From an uncultured Granulosicoccaceae bacterium (GTDB lineage: Bacteria > Pseudomonadota > Gammaproteobacteria > Granulosicoccales > Granulosicoccaceae), in the NCBI GenBank assembly GCA_937927895.1, contig CALGKA010000018.1:62001-126000 (forward strand): a stretch of 64,000 bases of DNA. Reading direction: 5' to 3'. Shown here in pieces: positions 32,771-42,371 of the stretch; position 1 is the stretch's first letter, and every line of letters starts with the position of its first letter. The notes under the pieces are model-generated. The model ran no database searches. It was not told the DNA's origin and saw nothing but the letters and a program-made list of their open reading frames with translations. The position numbers were made by a program, and so were the translations under genes.

Positions 32771-34978
32771 ATGAAATCACTCCATCCGATGGATAACAAT
32801 TTGGCTGAATTTAATAAAGACGAATTCAGCTTTAATTTTGAAAGATATTGGCAAACCTTATTAGATAACAAATGGCGCATTGCGCTATTTGTTTTTATGG
32901 TGCTACTCGCATCGTATTTCATTATTAATAGTCTGACGCCGCAGTACCGGGCGACTGCCACCCTACTGATCGAAAGAAAGGAATCACAGGTAGTCCCAGT
33001 AGATGCGTTGTATGGATTAAATGCTGAAAGTGATGAGTATCTTGCGACTGAGTTCGAGGTGCTTAAATCCAGGCCGCTTGCCGAGAAAGTCGTCAGAAAA
33101 CTCGATCTTGCAACGGAAGAGGCCTTTGTTGGTGAGCAAGGATCTCTCTCTTCGCTGCAGAGCATGGGTGGTATAAAAGAAACCATTCTTGGTTGGGTTG
33201 GCATGGGCAAATCTAATGAAGAAATGACCCGTGTTGCTGAAGTTGAAAGAGAAATTGCTCGACGTGAACTACTCAAAGACTACGTAGAAAGACTAAGTAT
33301 TTTTCCTTTGCGTAAAACGCAATTGGTAGAAGTCAGTTTTGAAGCACCTACGCCTATGTTGGCCCGTGATATCGCTAACGCACACGCTGAGGCTTACATT
33401 GAATCAGATCTTGAAGCGCGTTTGGAGCGAACAAGAACTGCAGCTTCCTGGTTAGCCGGTCAGGTGCAAGGCTTACGAGCTGATTTGAATTCATCTAAGC
33501 AAGAGCTAGCCGATTACATCGAAGCACAGGGTATCGTCGATATTGGTGGTGAAGGTGTACAGGAAAGAATCTCGCAAGAACTTAAAGATTTGCAGGTAGA
33601 ACTTGTTGGTGTACAGGCCAAGTTAGCCGATGCAAAAATTACCCGTGATCAAGTTCGTAGTGCCGGTAGAAACAAAGAATCTCTGCCAGTGGTTCAGAGA
33701 GACCCCATCATTCAAAAGCTTAAGCTAGATGTAGTAGTCGCCAAGCAAGAAGTGGCTGCGGCGGGCAAAACGTATGGACCGCAGCACCCGAAAATGGTCG
33801 CTGCTAATTCCGATTTAAGTCGTGCACGTGCGGAGCTTTCAGCACAAATTAACAAGATACTTGAGACCGTTGAATTTCAATACAATGCAGCCCTTGCAGA
33901 AGAAGCCAGCACGCAGCAGCGTATAAGTCTTGCTGAAGAAAAGTTCTACGAAGGCAATCGTAAGGGTGATAAGTACTTTGAGCTAAAAGGCAAAGTAGAA
34001 TCCAGCCAGCGTTTGTTTGATCTTTTCTTCCAACGTACGGAAGAGACTACAGAAACGATTGATCTTCAAAGTGCACACGCGCGTATTTTGTCCCAGGCAG
34101 AAGATCCGCTAGAGCCTTCTAAGCCGAAAAAGGCAATGCTATTTTTACTGGCAGGCCTGGGCAGTTTGATGCTTTCAATTCTTTATTACATCTTGCGTGA
34201 ACTGTTTAATACAGGCATCCGTGACGGAGAAGATGTACACCAGCGCATCGGTTTGCCACTGCTTGGTTCGCTGCCAATCATTAAGAAAAACTTTATTCGT
34301 CCTGTGGTGTTGAATTCCATGGAAGAAGGGGAGCGCTCGAAAGAGGGGGCTATCTTTAAAGAGGCTGTGAATACAGTTCGCACCGGCATGATGTTAGATC
34401 GTGTTGATAGACCGCATAAAATAATCATGGTGACATCAACCATCGCGGGTGAAGGTAAATCAACCATCGCCGGTCACTTAGCTTACAGCTACTCAAATGT
34501 TGGTCGCACATTGCTTATTGATTGTGATTTGCGTACTCGCGGTGTCAGTAGCATGTTCGGTGTGAATAAATCAGACATGGGTCTGCGTGAAGTCTTATCG
34601 GCTGAAGCCTTACTAGAGCAATGTGTGATTGGGATTGATAACAACCTTGATCTGCTATGCGCTAACTTCACGCCGCTTAATCCACTTAAGCTAATTAGCT
34701 CTCCACGCTTTCAATCACATATTCAAGAAGCTGCTAAAAAGTATGCATATGTAATCCTTGATGCTCCACCGGTATTACCGGTGAGTGATCCATTAGTGTT
34801 GTCAGGGTATGCAGATGCTGTGATCTATGCCATACGTGCTAGATCTACACCGTATCAACACATCAGTCGTTGCATGCAGTCATTGCAAAGAGTGGAAGCA
34901 CCGGTTGTAGGTGTTGTATTAAATCAGCTTGAAATGGGTGGTACGTACTACTCTTACTACAGCTATGGCAATGCCTAA
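32771..34978 (+). CDS. Wzc/GumC-like polysaccharide co-polymerase with tyrosine-kinase domain
   Basis: Inner-membrane chain-length regulator and bacterial tyrosine autokinase. The Wzz domain starts with a membrane helix near residue 40 (IALFVFMVLLASYFIIN), followed by a long periplasmic coiled coil and a second helix near 455 (AMLFLLAGLGSLMLSILYYI). The cytoplasmic BY-kinase has Walker A TIAGEGKSTIAGHLA, Walker A' TLLIDCDLRTRG and Walker B YVILDAPPVLP. The C-terminal tyrosine cluster YYSYYSYG is the autophosphorylation tail. The usual A' wording is DADLRRP; the Cys-Asp form here is a small variation. No cognate Wzb phosphatase is adjacent. Confidence 0.95.
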   Translation: MKSLHPMDNNLAEFNKDEFSFNFERYWQTLLDNKWRIALFVFMVLLASYFIINSLTPQYRATATLLIERKESQVVPVDALYGLNAESDEYLATEFEVLKSRPLAEKVVRKLDLATEEAFVGEQGSLSSLQSMGGIKETILGWVGMGKSNEEMTRVAEVEREIARRELLKDYVERLSIFPLRKTQLVEVSFEAPTPMLARDIANAHAEAYIESDLEARLERTRTAASWLAGQVQGLRADLNSSKQELADYIEAQGIVDIGGEGVQERISQELKDLQVELVGVQAKLADAKITRDQVRSAGRNKESLPVVQRDPIIQKLKLDVVVAKQEVAAAGKTYGPQHPKMVAANSDLSRARAELSAQINKILETVEFQYNAALAEEASTQQRISLAEEKFYEGNRKGDKYFELKGKVESSQRLFDLFFQRTEETTETIDLQSAHARILSQAEDPLEPSKPKKAMLFLLAGLGSLMLSILYYILRELFNTGIRDGEDVHQRIGLPLLGSLPIIKKNFIRPVVLNSMEEGERSKEGAIFKEAVNTVRTGMMLDRVDRPHKIIMVTSTIAGEGKSTIAGHLAYSYSNVGRTLLIDCDLRTRGVSSMFGVNKSDMGLREVLSAEALLEQCVIGIDNNLDLLCANFTPLNPLKLISSPRFQSHIQEAAKKYAYVILDAPPVLPVSDPLVLSGYADAVIYAIRARSTPYQHISRCMQSLQRVEAPVVGVVLNQLEMGGTYYSYYSYGNA

Positions 34979-35077
34979 AGCACTTCAAGTTGAGCAGGCA
35001 ATGACTGTCTGCTCGACTGTGGCTGCTAATTCAGTGTCATTTGTTATGAACATCCCGCATCAGTTGGAGGCACGAGA

Positions 35078-36445
35078 ATGAACCATGTACGTAGTCATGG
35101 TCCGTTGCGTGTTTCGTCTCGCAAGCTCAGTCTTGTGTTGCAGGGTTTACCGCTGTTCCTAATGCTTGCTTGGGTAACCAAAGCATTTACCCCTGATCTG
35201 CGCGCAAAGTCTGCGTTGATGGCGCGTGATTTAGAACTGCGTTTAGAGATTGTTAGTGGCAGTGCGGCGCTGTGGAAGCAACTGCTGTTGCCGATGTTTA
35301 CCTGCGCTTGTCTGTTGTGGATTATTCGATCACGAAAAGTCTTTAGCACCTACATAAGCGTGCTGGTGCCATTGTTGATCTTTGGTGCTTTTTTATTGTT
35401 TTCAGTGTTGTGGTCAGATTCCCCTGATGACACCCTGCGTAGAGCCATTCGGCAAGTTCTGCTTTTCACCTCGGTTGCGGGTGCTGTGGTGATTAGTCGC
35501 CACCAAAATAAATTTGTCAGTCACTTACAGTTTTTCTCGGTATGCCTGTTGGTGTTTGAGATGTTGTTTCTATTGGTGCCGCATATTTCCTTTGATGTTT
35601 ATGGCAATTTTACGGGTCTGCATCCGGCTAAAAACGAGTTTGGTGGTATCGCTGGTGCTTTCTTTTTGATCGCCGTATGTATTTACCGCTATTACGCCGA
35701 AACAATAATGGAAAAGAGAATGTCAATCTTTTGCATTTTTGGCTGGGGATTTTTGTTGGTGATCAGTGCCTCTAAAACACCAATTGGTTTTGTATTGCTA
35801 CTGGCGCCTATCGCACTATTTTCAGTTCATGCACTGCGATTTTTTTCAATTATGGTGATTTGTATTTGGCTCTTTATTTTGGTGTTCTTTCCCATGTTGC
35901 TGGTGGGACTTGGTGAATCACCTATAGAGTTTTACCGCAGTATCTTGCCTGAAGAAGCACTTACCGGTAGAACCGGAATTTGGTTTCATCTGCTTACTGA
36001 TATTAAAAAGAATTGGATGTTTGGCACCGCCTACGGTGCGTATTGGGGTGTTGGAGCAGTCCCTGAAGCGCTTGATATAAAATGGTCTTACTATCAGCTG
36101 TTGCATACGGCTCATAGTGGTTATGTAGACCTGGTATTAGAGATGGGTGTATTGGCTACCGTTTTCTGGTTGCTCGGCTTATGGGTTTTCTTAACAACCA
36201 CCAGGAACTCTGCTGATCCTTTGTCGTCAGTTGTGATCGCTTACGCGATGCTGCACAACTGCTTAGAAACTTCGTTTGCACACGGGCTGCATTTCGTTTG
36301 GGTTCTGATGCTGATGGGAATCATGAATATTCTGTACTCCCATGCTCACAGGCCTAATTTTAAAGCAAGATTTGGCGCGAATCATGTACCGAATGCTGAT
36401 GGACCTAGAGCACTGCCGCCGAACGCATTTGTCAGACATAAATAG
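35078..36445 (+). CDS. O-antigen/exopolysaccharide polymerase, Wzy-like
   Basis: Polytopic inner-membrane protein with about ten hydrophobic segments and a larger periplasmic loop around residues 285-345, in the O-antigen ligase/polymerase (Wzy_C) style. Conserved features are the central GLHPAKNEFGGIAGAFFL and LTGRTGIWFHLLTDIKKN and, later, TAHSGYVDLVLEMG, where the His and Arg are typical of the family. It has a good GGAGG ribosome-binding site. It is expected to polymerise lipid-linked repeat units flipped by the Wzx in the opposite arm. Confidence 0.88.
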   Translation: MNHVRSHGPLRVSSRKLSLVLQGLPLFLMLAWVTKAFTPDLRAKSALMARDLELRLEIVSGSAALWKQLLLPMFTCACLLWIIRSRKVFSTYISVLVPLLIFGAFLLFSVLWSDSPDDTLRRAIRQVLLFTSVAGAVVISRHQNKFVSHLQFFSVCLLVFEMLFLLVPHISFDVYGNFTGLHPAKNEFGGIAGAFFLIAVCIYRYYAETIMEKRMSIFCIFGWGFLLVISASKTPIGFVLLLAPIALFSVHALRFFSIMVICIWLFILVFFPMLLVGLGESPIEFYRSILPEEALTGRTGIWFHLLTDIKKNWMFGTAYGAYWGVGAVPEALDIKWSYYQLLHTAHSGYVDLVLEMGVLATVFWLLGLWVFLTTTRNSADPLSSVVIAYAMLHNCLETSFAHGLHFVWVLMLMGIMNILYSHAHRPNFKARFGANHVPNADGPRALPPNAFVRHK

Positions 36446-36505
36446 CGTAGGGTTGTAGTTATTCAGTGAGCTGTGTGTTTGCGCCGGTCGCTATCGAGTT
36501 GAAGT

Positions 36506-36985
36506 ATGAAACGCAATCCAATCATTTTAGTGATTGCCTCGTCGGGAGGCCATCTTACTCAAGCAATGTGTGCTACCAGCACAGTGGAGCTTGATCTGGT
36601 ACTAGTGACTAATAAAAACATGCTTGAAGGCAGTCGATTCAAGCGTATCCATACCATTCGAGACACGCAAAGCAATGCGTTGATTCACGCGATGAATGTA
36701 TTCACGGCTGCGCGAATTCTCAGGAAAGAGAAACCGCAAGCGTTGTTCAGTACCGGTGGACCTATCTGTTTGCCGTTTGCGTTATTGGCCAAATTGACGG
36801 GAACCCGATTTGTCTTTCTAGACACAATGTCGCGAGTGACGGAGTTATCTAACTCTGGCAAATTGATCAATAAATTCGGCCTGGCCGATTCATTTCTCTG
36901 CCAATGGCAAGAGACAGCCAACAAGTACAGTGGAGCTGAATACCATGGTCAAGCCTTTGATCTTGGTGACAATGGGTACCAATGA
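36506..36985 (+). CDS. PssD/Alg14-like glycosyltransferase subunit
   Basis: Membrane-anchoring half of a two-part GT1/GT28-type glycosyltransferase. The N-terminus VIASSGGHLTQAM is the Alg14/PssD nucleotide-sugar-domain hallmark, followed by VTNKNM and ALFSTGGPICLPFALLAKLT. At 159 aa it matches PssD proteins. The next gene (PssE/Alg13-like) starts inside this one with a 41-bp overlap, as expected of a pair working as one enzyme. Rhizobial PssD/PssE add glucuronic acid; the sugar here is unknown. Confidence 0.88.
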   Translation: MKRNPIILVIASSGGHLTQAMCATSTVELDLVLVTNKNMLEGSRFKRIHTIRDTQSNALIHAMNVFTAARILRKEKPQALFSTGGPICLPFALLAKLTGTRFVFLDTMSRVTELSNSGKLINKFGLADSFLCQWQETANKYSGAEYHGQAFDLGDNGYQ

Positions 36986-37445
36986 TTACCCCTTCACCCG
37001 ACTATACGAATACATCAAAAACGATCCACTATATTACGATTCACGCTGTGAATGGTTTGTACAAACGGGGTCATGCCAAGTTGATCAAGCGCCAGCTTCC
37101 GGGGTGGTAGAGACTCTCATACCACGGGCAGATATGGAAGATTTAGTTAAGCGTAGCGCGCTTGTGATAAGCCACTGCGGTATCGGTAGCTTAAATCTAA
37201 TGCTTCAATATCGTAAGCGTGTAATTTTTGTACCACGAGTAGCTAAACACAAAGAGTTTTCAGATGATCATCAACTGCAAATAGCGGCTGAGCTCAAAAG
37301 CCCCAGAATGAAGGTGGTTTTTCCCGATGATGTTTTCCCGGTACTCAACTATGAGCAAATAATTTCAGACAATGTGTTGTCTGAAGCTCACGATATCACT
37401 AACTATGATCTCGCCCGAATTGTTAACTTAAAGCTAACTGGATAA
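36945..37445 (+). CDS. PssE/Alg13-like glycosyltransferase catalytic subunit
   Basis: C-terminal GT28-type half that binds the nucleotide sugar. Motifs are VTMGTNDYPFTRL at the N-terminus and VISHCGIGSLNLMLQYRKRVIFVPR, the family UDP-sugar site. The track starts at 36930, but MVKPLILVTMG at ATG 36945 matches the family start. It overlaps the PssD-like gene by 41 bp. Confidence 0.88.
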   Translation: MVKPLILVTMGTNDYPFTRLYEYIKNDPLYYDSRCEWFVQTGSCQVDQAPASGVVETLIPRADMEDLVKRSALVISHCGIGSLNLMLQYRKRVIFVPRVAKHKEFSDDHQLQIAAELKSPRMKVVFPDDVFPVLNYEQIISDNVLSEAHDITNYDLARIVNLKLTG

Positions 37446-37449
37446 AGCA

Positions 37450-38358
37450 ATGCTTGTCAGTATTTGCATGTGTACCTATAAAAGAGACACATTAATAAAA
37501 ACGCTCCAGAGTATTGTTACTCAGAAACTACCTGAGGGTTACTCCTTGGAAGTGGTGGTGGTTGATAATGATGTTGAAGAGTCAGGGCGTGGTGTCTGTG
37601 AAAACTTTAAGTCTGCCACTGTTCCAATAAGATACTTTACTAACAGCATAAGAAATTTATCTGAGGTGCGTAACAGCACTATGGAAAACGCCAAAGGTGA
37701 TCTGCTGGCATTTATTGATGACGATGAATGGGCTGGAGACGATCAATGGCTTGGTCGTTTAATAGAGACGCTTGATCAGCATCAGGCAGATGTTGTATTC
37801 GGTAGGGTTATTGTGCACTACCCGGAATCTGCACCTGGCTGGATAGTAGCAGGTGATCTATTCGGCAAAGATTCTCATCCGCATGGCTCTCGCCAAAAAA
37901 AAGGTGCAACATCAAATGCTCTGTTGAAAGCCCATTGGTTTAAAGAGAAAGGCTTTAAGTTTGATCCTTTTTTCGGTAAATCGGGCGGTGAAGATACAGA
38001 CCTTTTTCATCGTATTTACAAGGCTGGCGGCAAGCTCATCTATGATGCTCACGCAGTTGTGGAAGAGACTGTAGAAGAAGATCGTTTGAACCTTGAGTAC
38101 ATCAAGAAACAGAACAAGCGTATAGGCCAAACGCACTACAGCTATTTATGGTCAAAGCAAAGCGGCTTCGCGTATTTAAAGACCGGGCTGTTTGTGCTGG
38201 CACAAATAGCGGGCTACGGTGTTTTAACATTGCTAAGTCTACCGCTCGGCAAGAAAAAGTATTTACGATGGTATGTTTTGTTTATACGCAATATTGAAAA
38301 GATCAAAACAGCAATGCTTGGTAACAAAAATACCGTAGAGCTATACGGTAATAAGTAG
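37450..38358 (+). CDS. Glycosyltransferase family 2
   Basis: Inverting GT-A enzyme. MLVSICMCTYKRDTLIKTLQSI at the N-terminus, VVVDND, and AFIDDDEWAGDDQWL (DDD metal motif) near residue 95 are typical, as is the GEDTDLFHRIYKAGG block near 180. A C-terminal hydrophobic segment (LFVLAQIAGYGVLTLLSL) may tether it to the membrane. It starts 4 bp after the PssE-like stop and ends the plus arm, converging on the minus arm with a 46-bp gap. Confidence 0.9.
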   Translation: MLVSICMCTYKRDTLIKTLQSIVTQKLPEGYSLEVVVVDNDVEESGRGVCENFKSATVPIRYFTNSIRNLSEVRNSTMENAKGDLLAFIDDDEWAGDDQWLGRLIETLDQHQADVVFGRVIVHYPESAPGWIVAGDLFGKDSHPHGSRQKKGATSNALLKAHWFKEKGFKFDPFFGKSGGEDTDLFHRIYKAGGKLIYDAHAVVEETVEEDRLNLEYIKKQNKRIGQTHYSYLWSKQSGFAYLKTGLFVLAQIAGYGVLTLLSLPLGKKKYLRWYVLFIRNIEKIKTAMLGNKNTVELYGNK

Positions 38359-38404
38359 TCGCGCGTTTAGTAAAGCTATTAAAGCTATCCAAAAGACAGC
38401 TTGT

Positions 38405-39604
38405 TTATTTGATTGCCGCCTCATATACGTCAGATAACTTCGCGCTTAGTGCTTGCCAATCGTATTTGGCTTCTACCAATGTACGGCCACCCGTTTCAAG
38501 CGCCCGTCGTTGGTCGTTATCTTTCATTACCGCTACAACTGCATTGCTGAAATCTTCTGGGGTGTCACGCAACAAAATATCTTTACCGTCGGTGTGATCT
38601 ATGCCTTCTGCCCCGATTGATGTTGATACGATTGCCTTAGACATTGACATGCCTTCAAGGATTTTTAAGCGCGTGCCACCGCCGACTCTAAGTGGCACTA
38701 CCACTACAGCTGCTTTGTTGTAGTAATCTCGCATATCATCCACCATTCCCGTGACAGTAATCGACGGATCATTCTCTGCCAGTTTTTGAATTTCAGGCGG
38801 AGGTGCTTTTCCAGCAATGCAAAAAGTCGCGTTTGGATTTTTAGTTTTAATTAGCGGCCAGATCTCTTTATAGAACCAAAGCACGCCTTCAGTGTTGGGG
38901 TAGTAGCTTATGGTGCCAGTGAATAGCACCATGTTGGGGTCAATATCGGAATTGTTTGTTTGAAAAAATTCACTGTCGACGCCGTTGGGAATAACATGGC
39001 ATTGCATGTTTGGTGAACGCTCTTGGAGAATGTCAGCGTCTCTTTGTGAGGTGGTTAGGCAGCCTGTGAACTTGTTGCAGTTTTCAATCTCTTGTGTGTA
39101 GTATTTCTTCCATTCTGAGTAGGCAAGTAATTTTCGTAACGGATTTTTCTCTGTTTGAAAAGTACGATGCATGATTTCATATTCAACATTGTGTTGATCA
39201 ACAAAACTTGGAATATCAGTGTTAAGAGAGTAGTACCCCATCTGGGAGAACTCGACCATTAGAAGGTCATAGTCCCCCTCAGCAAGGTGTTTATCAATTG
39301 CCTGCTGCATTGCCTTGGAGTGATACTGCTTATACTGGTATGGCTTTGAGGAAACCAGAGATAAAAGTTGGTAAAATCTTTTAAGCTCTTTCTTTTGGTT
39401 ATTAGCAACCGCTACCGTCTCGATTCGAGCGCCACGTTGCTCTATTACGTCAATACCCTGGGCTTGGGCGTCGTTATCAGGCTCCATGCAAAGTGCAGTC
39501 ACTTGATGTTTAGCTGCAAGGTTGACCAATAAATGGTGGACTCTAATGAGTCCTCCATTGTTTAACGGGTATGGTAGATATGGTGTTAAAAATAATATCT
39601 TCAT
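38405..39604 (-). CDS. Glycosyltransferase family 4
   Basis: Retaining GT-B enzyme. The N-terminal domain opens MKILFLTPYLPYPLNNGGLI; the C-terminal domain has NMVLFTGTISYYPNTEGVLWF, the VVVVPLRVGGGTRLKILEGMSMSKAIVST block with the EX7E-type motif, and SIGAEGI. The N-terminus resembles glycosyltransferases of the PEP-CTERM/EpsH-associated group. It is the last gene of the minus arm, 17 bp downstream of the flippase. Confidence 0.9.
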   Translation of the reverse strand: MKILFLTPYLPYPLNNGGLIRVHHLLVNLAAKHQVTALCMEPDNDAQAQGIDVIEQRGARIETVAVANNQKKELKRFYQLLSLVSSKPYQYKQYHSKAMQQAIDKHLAEGDYDLLMVEFSQMGYYSLNTDIPSFVDQHNVEYEIMHRTFQTEKNPLRKLLAYSEWKKYYTQEIENCNKFTGCLTTSQRDADILQERSPNMQCHVIPNGVDSEFFQTNNSDIDPNMVLFTGTISYYPNTEGVLWFYKEIWPLIKTKNPNATFCIAGKAPPPEIQKLAENDPSITVTGMVDDMRDYYNKAAVVVVPLRVGGGTRLKILEGMSMSKAIVSTSIGAEGIDHTDGKDILLRDTPEDFSNAVVAVMKDNDQRRALETGGRTLVEAKYDWQALSAKLSDVYEAAIK

Positions 39605-39621
39605 TGAATTATAGTTAGCCG

Positions 39622-41025
39622 TTAGGCTTTTGTGGTTTGAGTGCCAGAGAATTTGTTTTGTACAGCAACAATAGCTTTGCCAGAAAATTCAAAAAGATCA
39701 TTTCGAAGGATTGGTAAAGCTGACAAACAAGCCACAAAAAAGAGTGGAAAAACAAACAAGCTAATAAAGAAATGATCTTCTAAGAAATAGGTGAGTGCTA
39801 TGGCTATTGCTGTAATGCTGCATAGCGTTATTACTGGCTCAACATTTATATGAAATCCTGCTTTTTTAAGCCAATAGTGATAAAGAAAATTCATTAACAA
39901 TTGCGTTAGTAATAAGGTGGCAATTGCGCCTTGATAGCCGTACATTTTAAACATAATAAAACACAGGCTCACGTTTACAACGCTTGAGACTGTGCTGACC
40001 CTTACCGGTAGAAACTTTAGACCGGCAGCCACGCCAAAATACCCCATAAGAGTTTGGGTTGAACGAAATAACAGCACGCCAAAAAACAAAACGGCAGCAT
40101 TGGCCACTGAAATGTACTTTGAGCTAAAAAATAGTTTAATCACAGGTTCGCGTAGAATCGCGAAACCAACAATCGCGCACGTGATTACAAACGTTACCCA
40201 CATCATTGAGCGCATTGCCATATTGAGAGCGAGTTGCTGTTGGTTGTTAGCGAAATGATTGGTTTGTGAGGGGTAATATACGTTTGCAAATGCTTCAAAT
40301 ATGCGAGTGCCGGCATCAGATAATCGCTCAGCCATGCCAAAGTAGGCCATGGTTAACGGGCCACCAAATCCCGCAACGATGTACTGTGAGACTTTTTCAT
40401 TACCAAGGTTGAGAATCGCGTTTAGATAAAGCGGGTAGCCGAATTTTATAAGCTGTACACCGCCAACAAATTTGGCTTTGAGAGCTGCGACTAACTTGCT
40501 TTTTAACTTAATCGCGGCGTAAATAATAGAGGCGGCAAATGCAATTGCTTCGCACACGAGTACCATGCCAACCGTCACGTCTTGAAATACAAACAAAGCA
40601 AAGACGCAAAATACTTTTATGACGGCCGCAAGTACTTGCACAATAGCGTAAATGGTAAACAGTTGTTCTGCTTGCAGTAGTCTGAGCATTAACTCTCTAA
40701 AACTGTGCATCCAATACATCAGTAGAGTCAGGGCTGTGACATGAGCAATGTCATTGATGAAAGAGACTTTACCTGAACGCTCTACCAGCAAGTATATAAG
40801 CGTGAAAAAAATACATGAGGCTGTTCTAATGGCAAATGAACTGCGTAGTAAGCTGCTTTTTTCCTGTTCATTTGCTTCTGGGTATTGTTTTACAAATGCG
40901 AGGTCAACACCCATGTCACTGACGATCTTAAGCAGAAACACCACCATTAAGGCGATGATATACAGACCCATAGTTTCTTCTTCTAGTTTCCGCGCTAGAA
41001 ACATAAGAGTGAAAAAGTGGCACAC
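39622..41025 (-). CDS. Polysaccharide flippase, Wzx-like
   Basis: Inner-membrane MOP/PST-family flippase moving lipid-linked repeat units. About 12 hydrophobic segments and blocks such as YIIALMVVFLLKIVSDMGVD, FVKQYPE and LIKFGYPLYLNAILNLGNEK fit. The track starts at a GTG inside what looks like the first membrane helix (CHFFTLMFLARKLEEE). The same frame is open 23 codons further (to 41094) and encodes a plausible N-terminus (TTILKALGATVSGSLVTLV), but no ATG, GTG or TTG occurs there. Either a rare start codon (ATC at 41082 or 41073) is used or the start has been altered. Confidence 0.85.
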   Translation of the reverse strand: MCHFFTLMFLARKLEEETMGLYIIALMVVFLLKIVSDMGVDLAFVKQYPEANEQEKSSLLRSSFAIRTASCIFFTLIYLLVERSGKVSFINDIAHVTALTLLMYWMHSFRELMLRLLQAEQLFTIYAIVQVLAAVIKVFCVFALFVFQDVTVGMVLVCEAIAFAASIIYAAIKLKSKLVAALKAKFVGGVQLIKFGYPLYLNAILNLGNEKVSQYIVAGFGGPLTMAYFGMAERLSDAGTRIFEAFANVYYPSQTNHFANNQQQLALNMAMRSMMWVTFVITCAIVGFAILREPVIKLFFSSKYISVANAAVLFFGVLLFRSTQTLMGYFGVAAGLKFLPVRVSTVSSVVNVSLCFIMFKMYGYQGAIATLLLTQLLMNFLYHYWLKKAGFHINVEPVITLCSITAIAIALTYFLEDHFFISLFVFPLFFVACLSALPILRNDLFEFSGKAIVAVQNKFSGTQTTKA

Positions 41026-41156
41026 CAGTGTAACCAGTGAACCAGAAACGGTTGCGCCGAGTGCCTTAAGGATGGTCGTGATCTCGCTAGTGTGTTAAAT
41101 CGGGTGGGGGTTAAGTTTACTAATCTGTGCTAAGTCTTGCAGACTTAAATTGTGTA

Positions 41157-42371
41157 TTACCTGGGTTGATTGGGAATGTTTTCAACTCCATCCAATGCTT
41201 TCGGTCGAAATTTAGTGCGCTCTCGCTCATTCAGCTGATAATCGATATGGTGTTTAATGTCTGCGCGGAATCTATCGTTTGAAAAACTCATAGCGTGTCG
41301 GCGAATATCACTGGAATTGAATTTTTCTTGCAGGCGTTCAAACCTTTCTATCGCACTGAGTAACGAGGGAACCGTTTGTTCGTCAAACAGTAACCCCGTT
41401 CGCTTATCGAGAACAGTTTCTCTAGCGCCGCCGCGGCCATACGCTATTACTGGTGTACCGCAAGCTTGTGCTTCGACAGGCAAGATTCCAAAGTCTTCTT
41501 GAGCTGCAAAAATAAATGCTTTTGCTCGACGCATATAGTCAACCATCACAGCATCGGGTTGGTAGCCCAGAATTTGAACATTGGGACTTGCCAATGCCTT
41601 AATCTTTTTGTGTTCAGGTCCGTCACCGAGCACAATCAGCTTCTTATCGGGCATATGCTTGAAAGCCTCAACAATAAGATCAATGCGCTTATACGGAACT
41701 TGCCGTGAAGCAGCAAAGTAGAATTCTTCTTTTTCCGTTTGCAACTGGAACCGTGAAATATTAACCGGTGGGTTAATAACGGTTGATTCGCGGCGATAGG
41801 TCTTTTTGATTCGTTCAGCAATGTAGTGAGAATTGGCGATGAAAGAGTCAACTCTATTTGATGAGACTACATCCCAGATGCGCAATTTGTGCAACACATA
41901 ACGAATAAAGACAGAACGCACACCAGAGCTTAGTCCGGTATGTTTAAGATAGTGTGCTTGAAGATCCCAAGCATAACGCATCGGTGAATGGCAGTAGCAC
42001 ACGTGTAATTGATCAGGGGATGTAATAACACCATTGGCCACGGCTGAACTGGAAGACAAAATCAGATCGTAATGACGAAGATCAAACTGTTCAATCGCGT
42101 AGGGAAATAGCGGCAACAAATTACGGTAGTATTTTTTTACTTTGGGAAATTTCTGCAGGAAGCTTGTGGTGACGTTTTTGTTTGCCAGAAAAGGTGCATC
42201 GTTGCGTGATACGAAATCAAACAACGTAAAGATATCCGCTTGCGGGTAAATTTCTAAAAGCTGCTCAAGCACTCGCTCGGCACCACCTACCAGTGGCAGC
42301 CAATCGTGGACGATCGCTACTTTGAGCTGGCTGTCCCTGCGCTTTGTGTCAAATCGTCTTGTGTTATTCAT
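41157..42371 (-). CDS. Glycosyltransferase family 4, WbaZ-like
   Basis: Retaining GT-B enzyme. It opens VAIVHDWLPLVGGAERVLEQL after a 15-residue basic leader, has CYCHSPMRYAWDL, and the C-terminal RQVPYKRIDLIVEAFKHMPD, LIVLGDGPEHKKI and FGILPVEAQACGTPVIAYG with the EX7E-type motif. This pattern is like WbaZ-type mannosyltransferases, though sugar specificity cannot be read. First gene of the minus arm, with a long structured upstream region. Confidence 0.9.
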   Translation of the reverse strand: MNNTRRFDTKRRDSQLKVAIVHDWLPLVGGAERVLEQLLEIYPQADIFTLFDFVSRNDAPFLANKNVTTSFLQKFPKVKKYYRNLLPLFPYAIEQFDLRHYDLILSSSSAVANGVITSPDQLHVCYCHSPMRYAWDLQAHYLKHTGLSSGVRSVFIRYVLHKLRIWDVVSSNRVDSFIANSHYIAERIKKTYRRESTVINPPVNISRFQLQTEKEEFYFAASRQVPYKRIDLIVEAFKHMPDKKLIVLGDGPEHKKIKALASPNVQILGYQPDAVMVDYMRRAKAFIFAAQEDFGILPVEAQACGTPVIAYGRGGARETVLDKRTGLLFDEQTVPSLLSAIERFERLQEKFNSSDIRRHAMSFSNDRFRADIKHHIDYQLNERERTKFRPKALDGVENIPNQPR

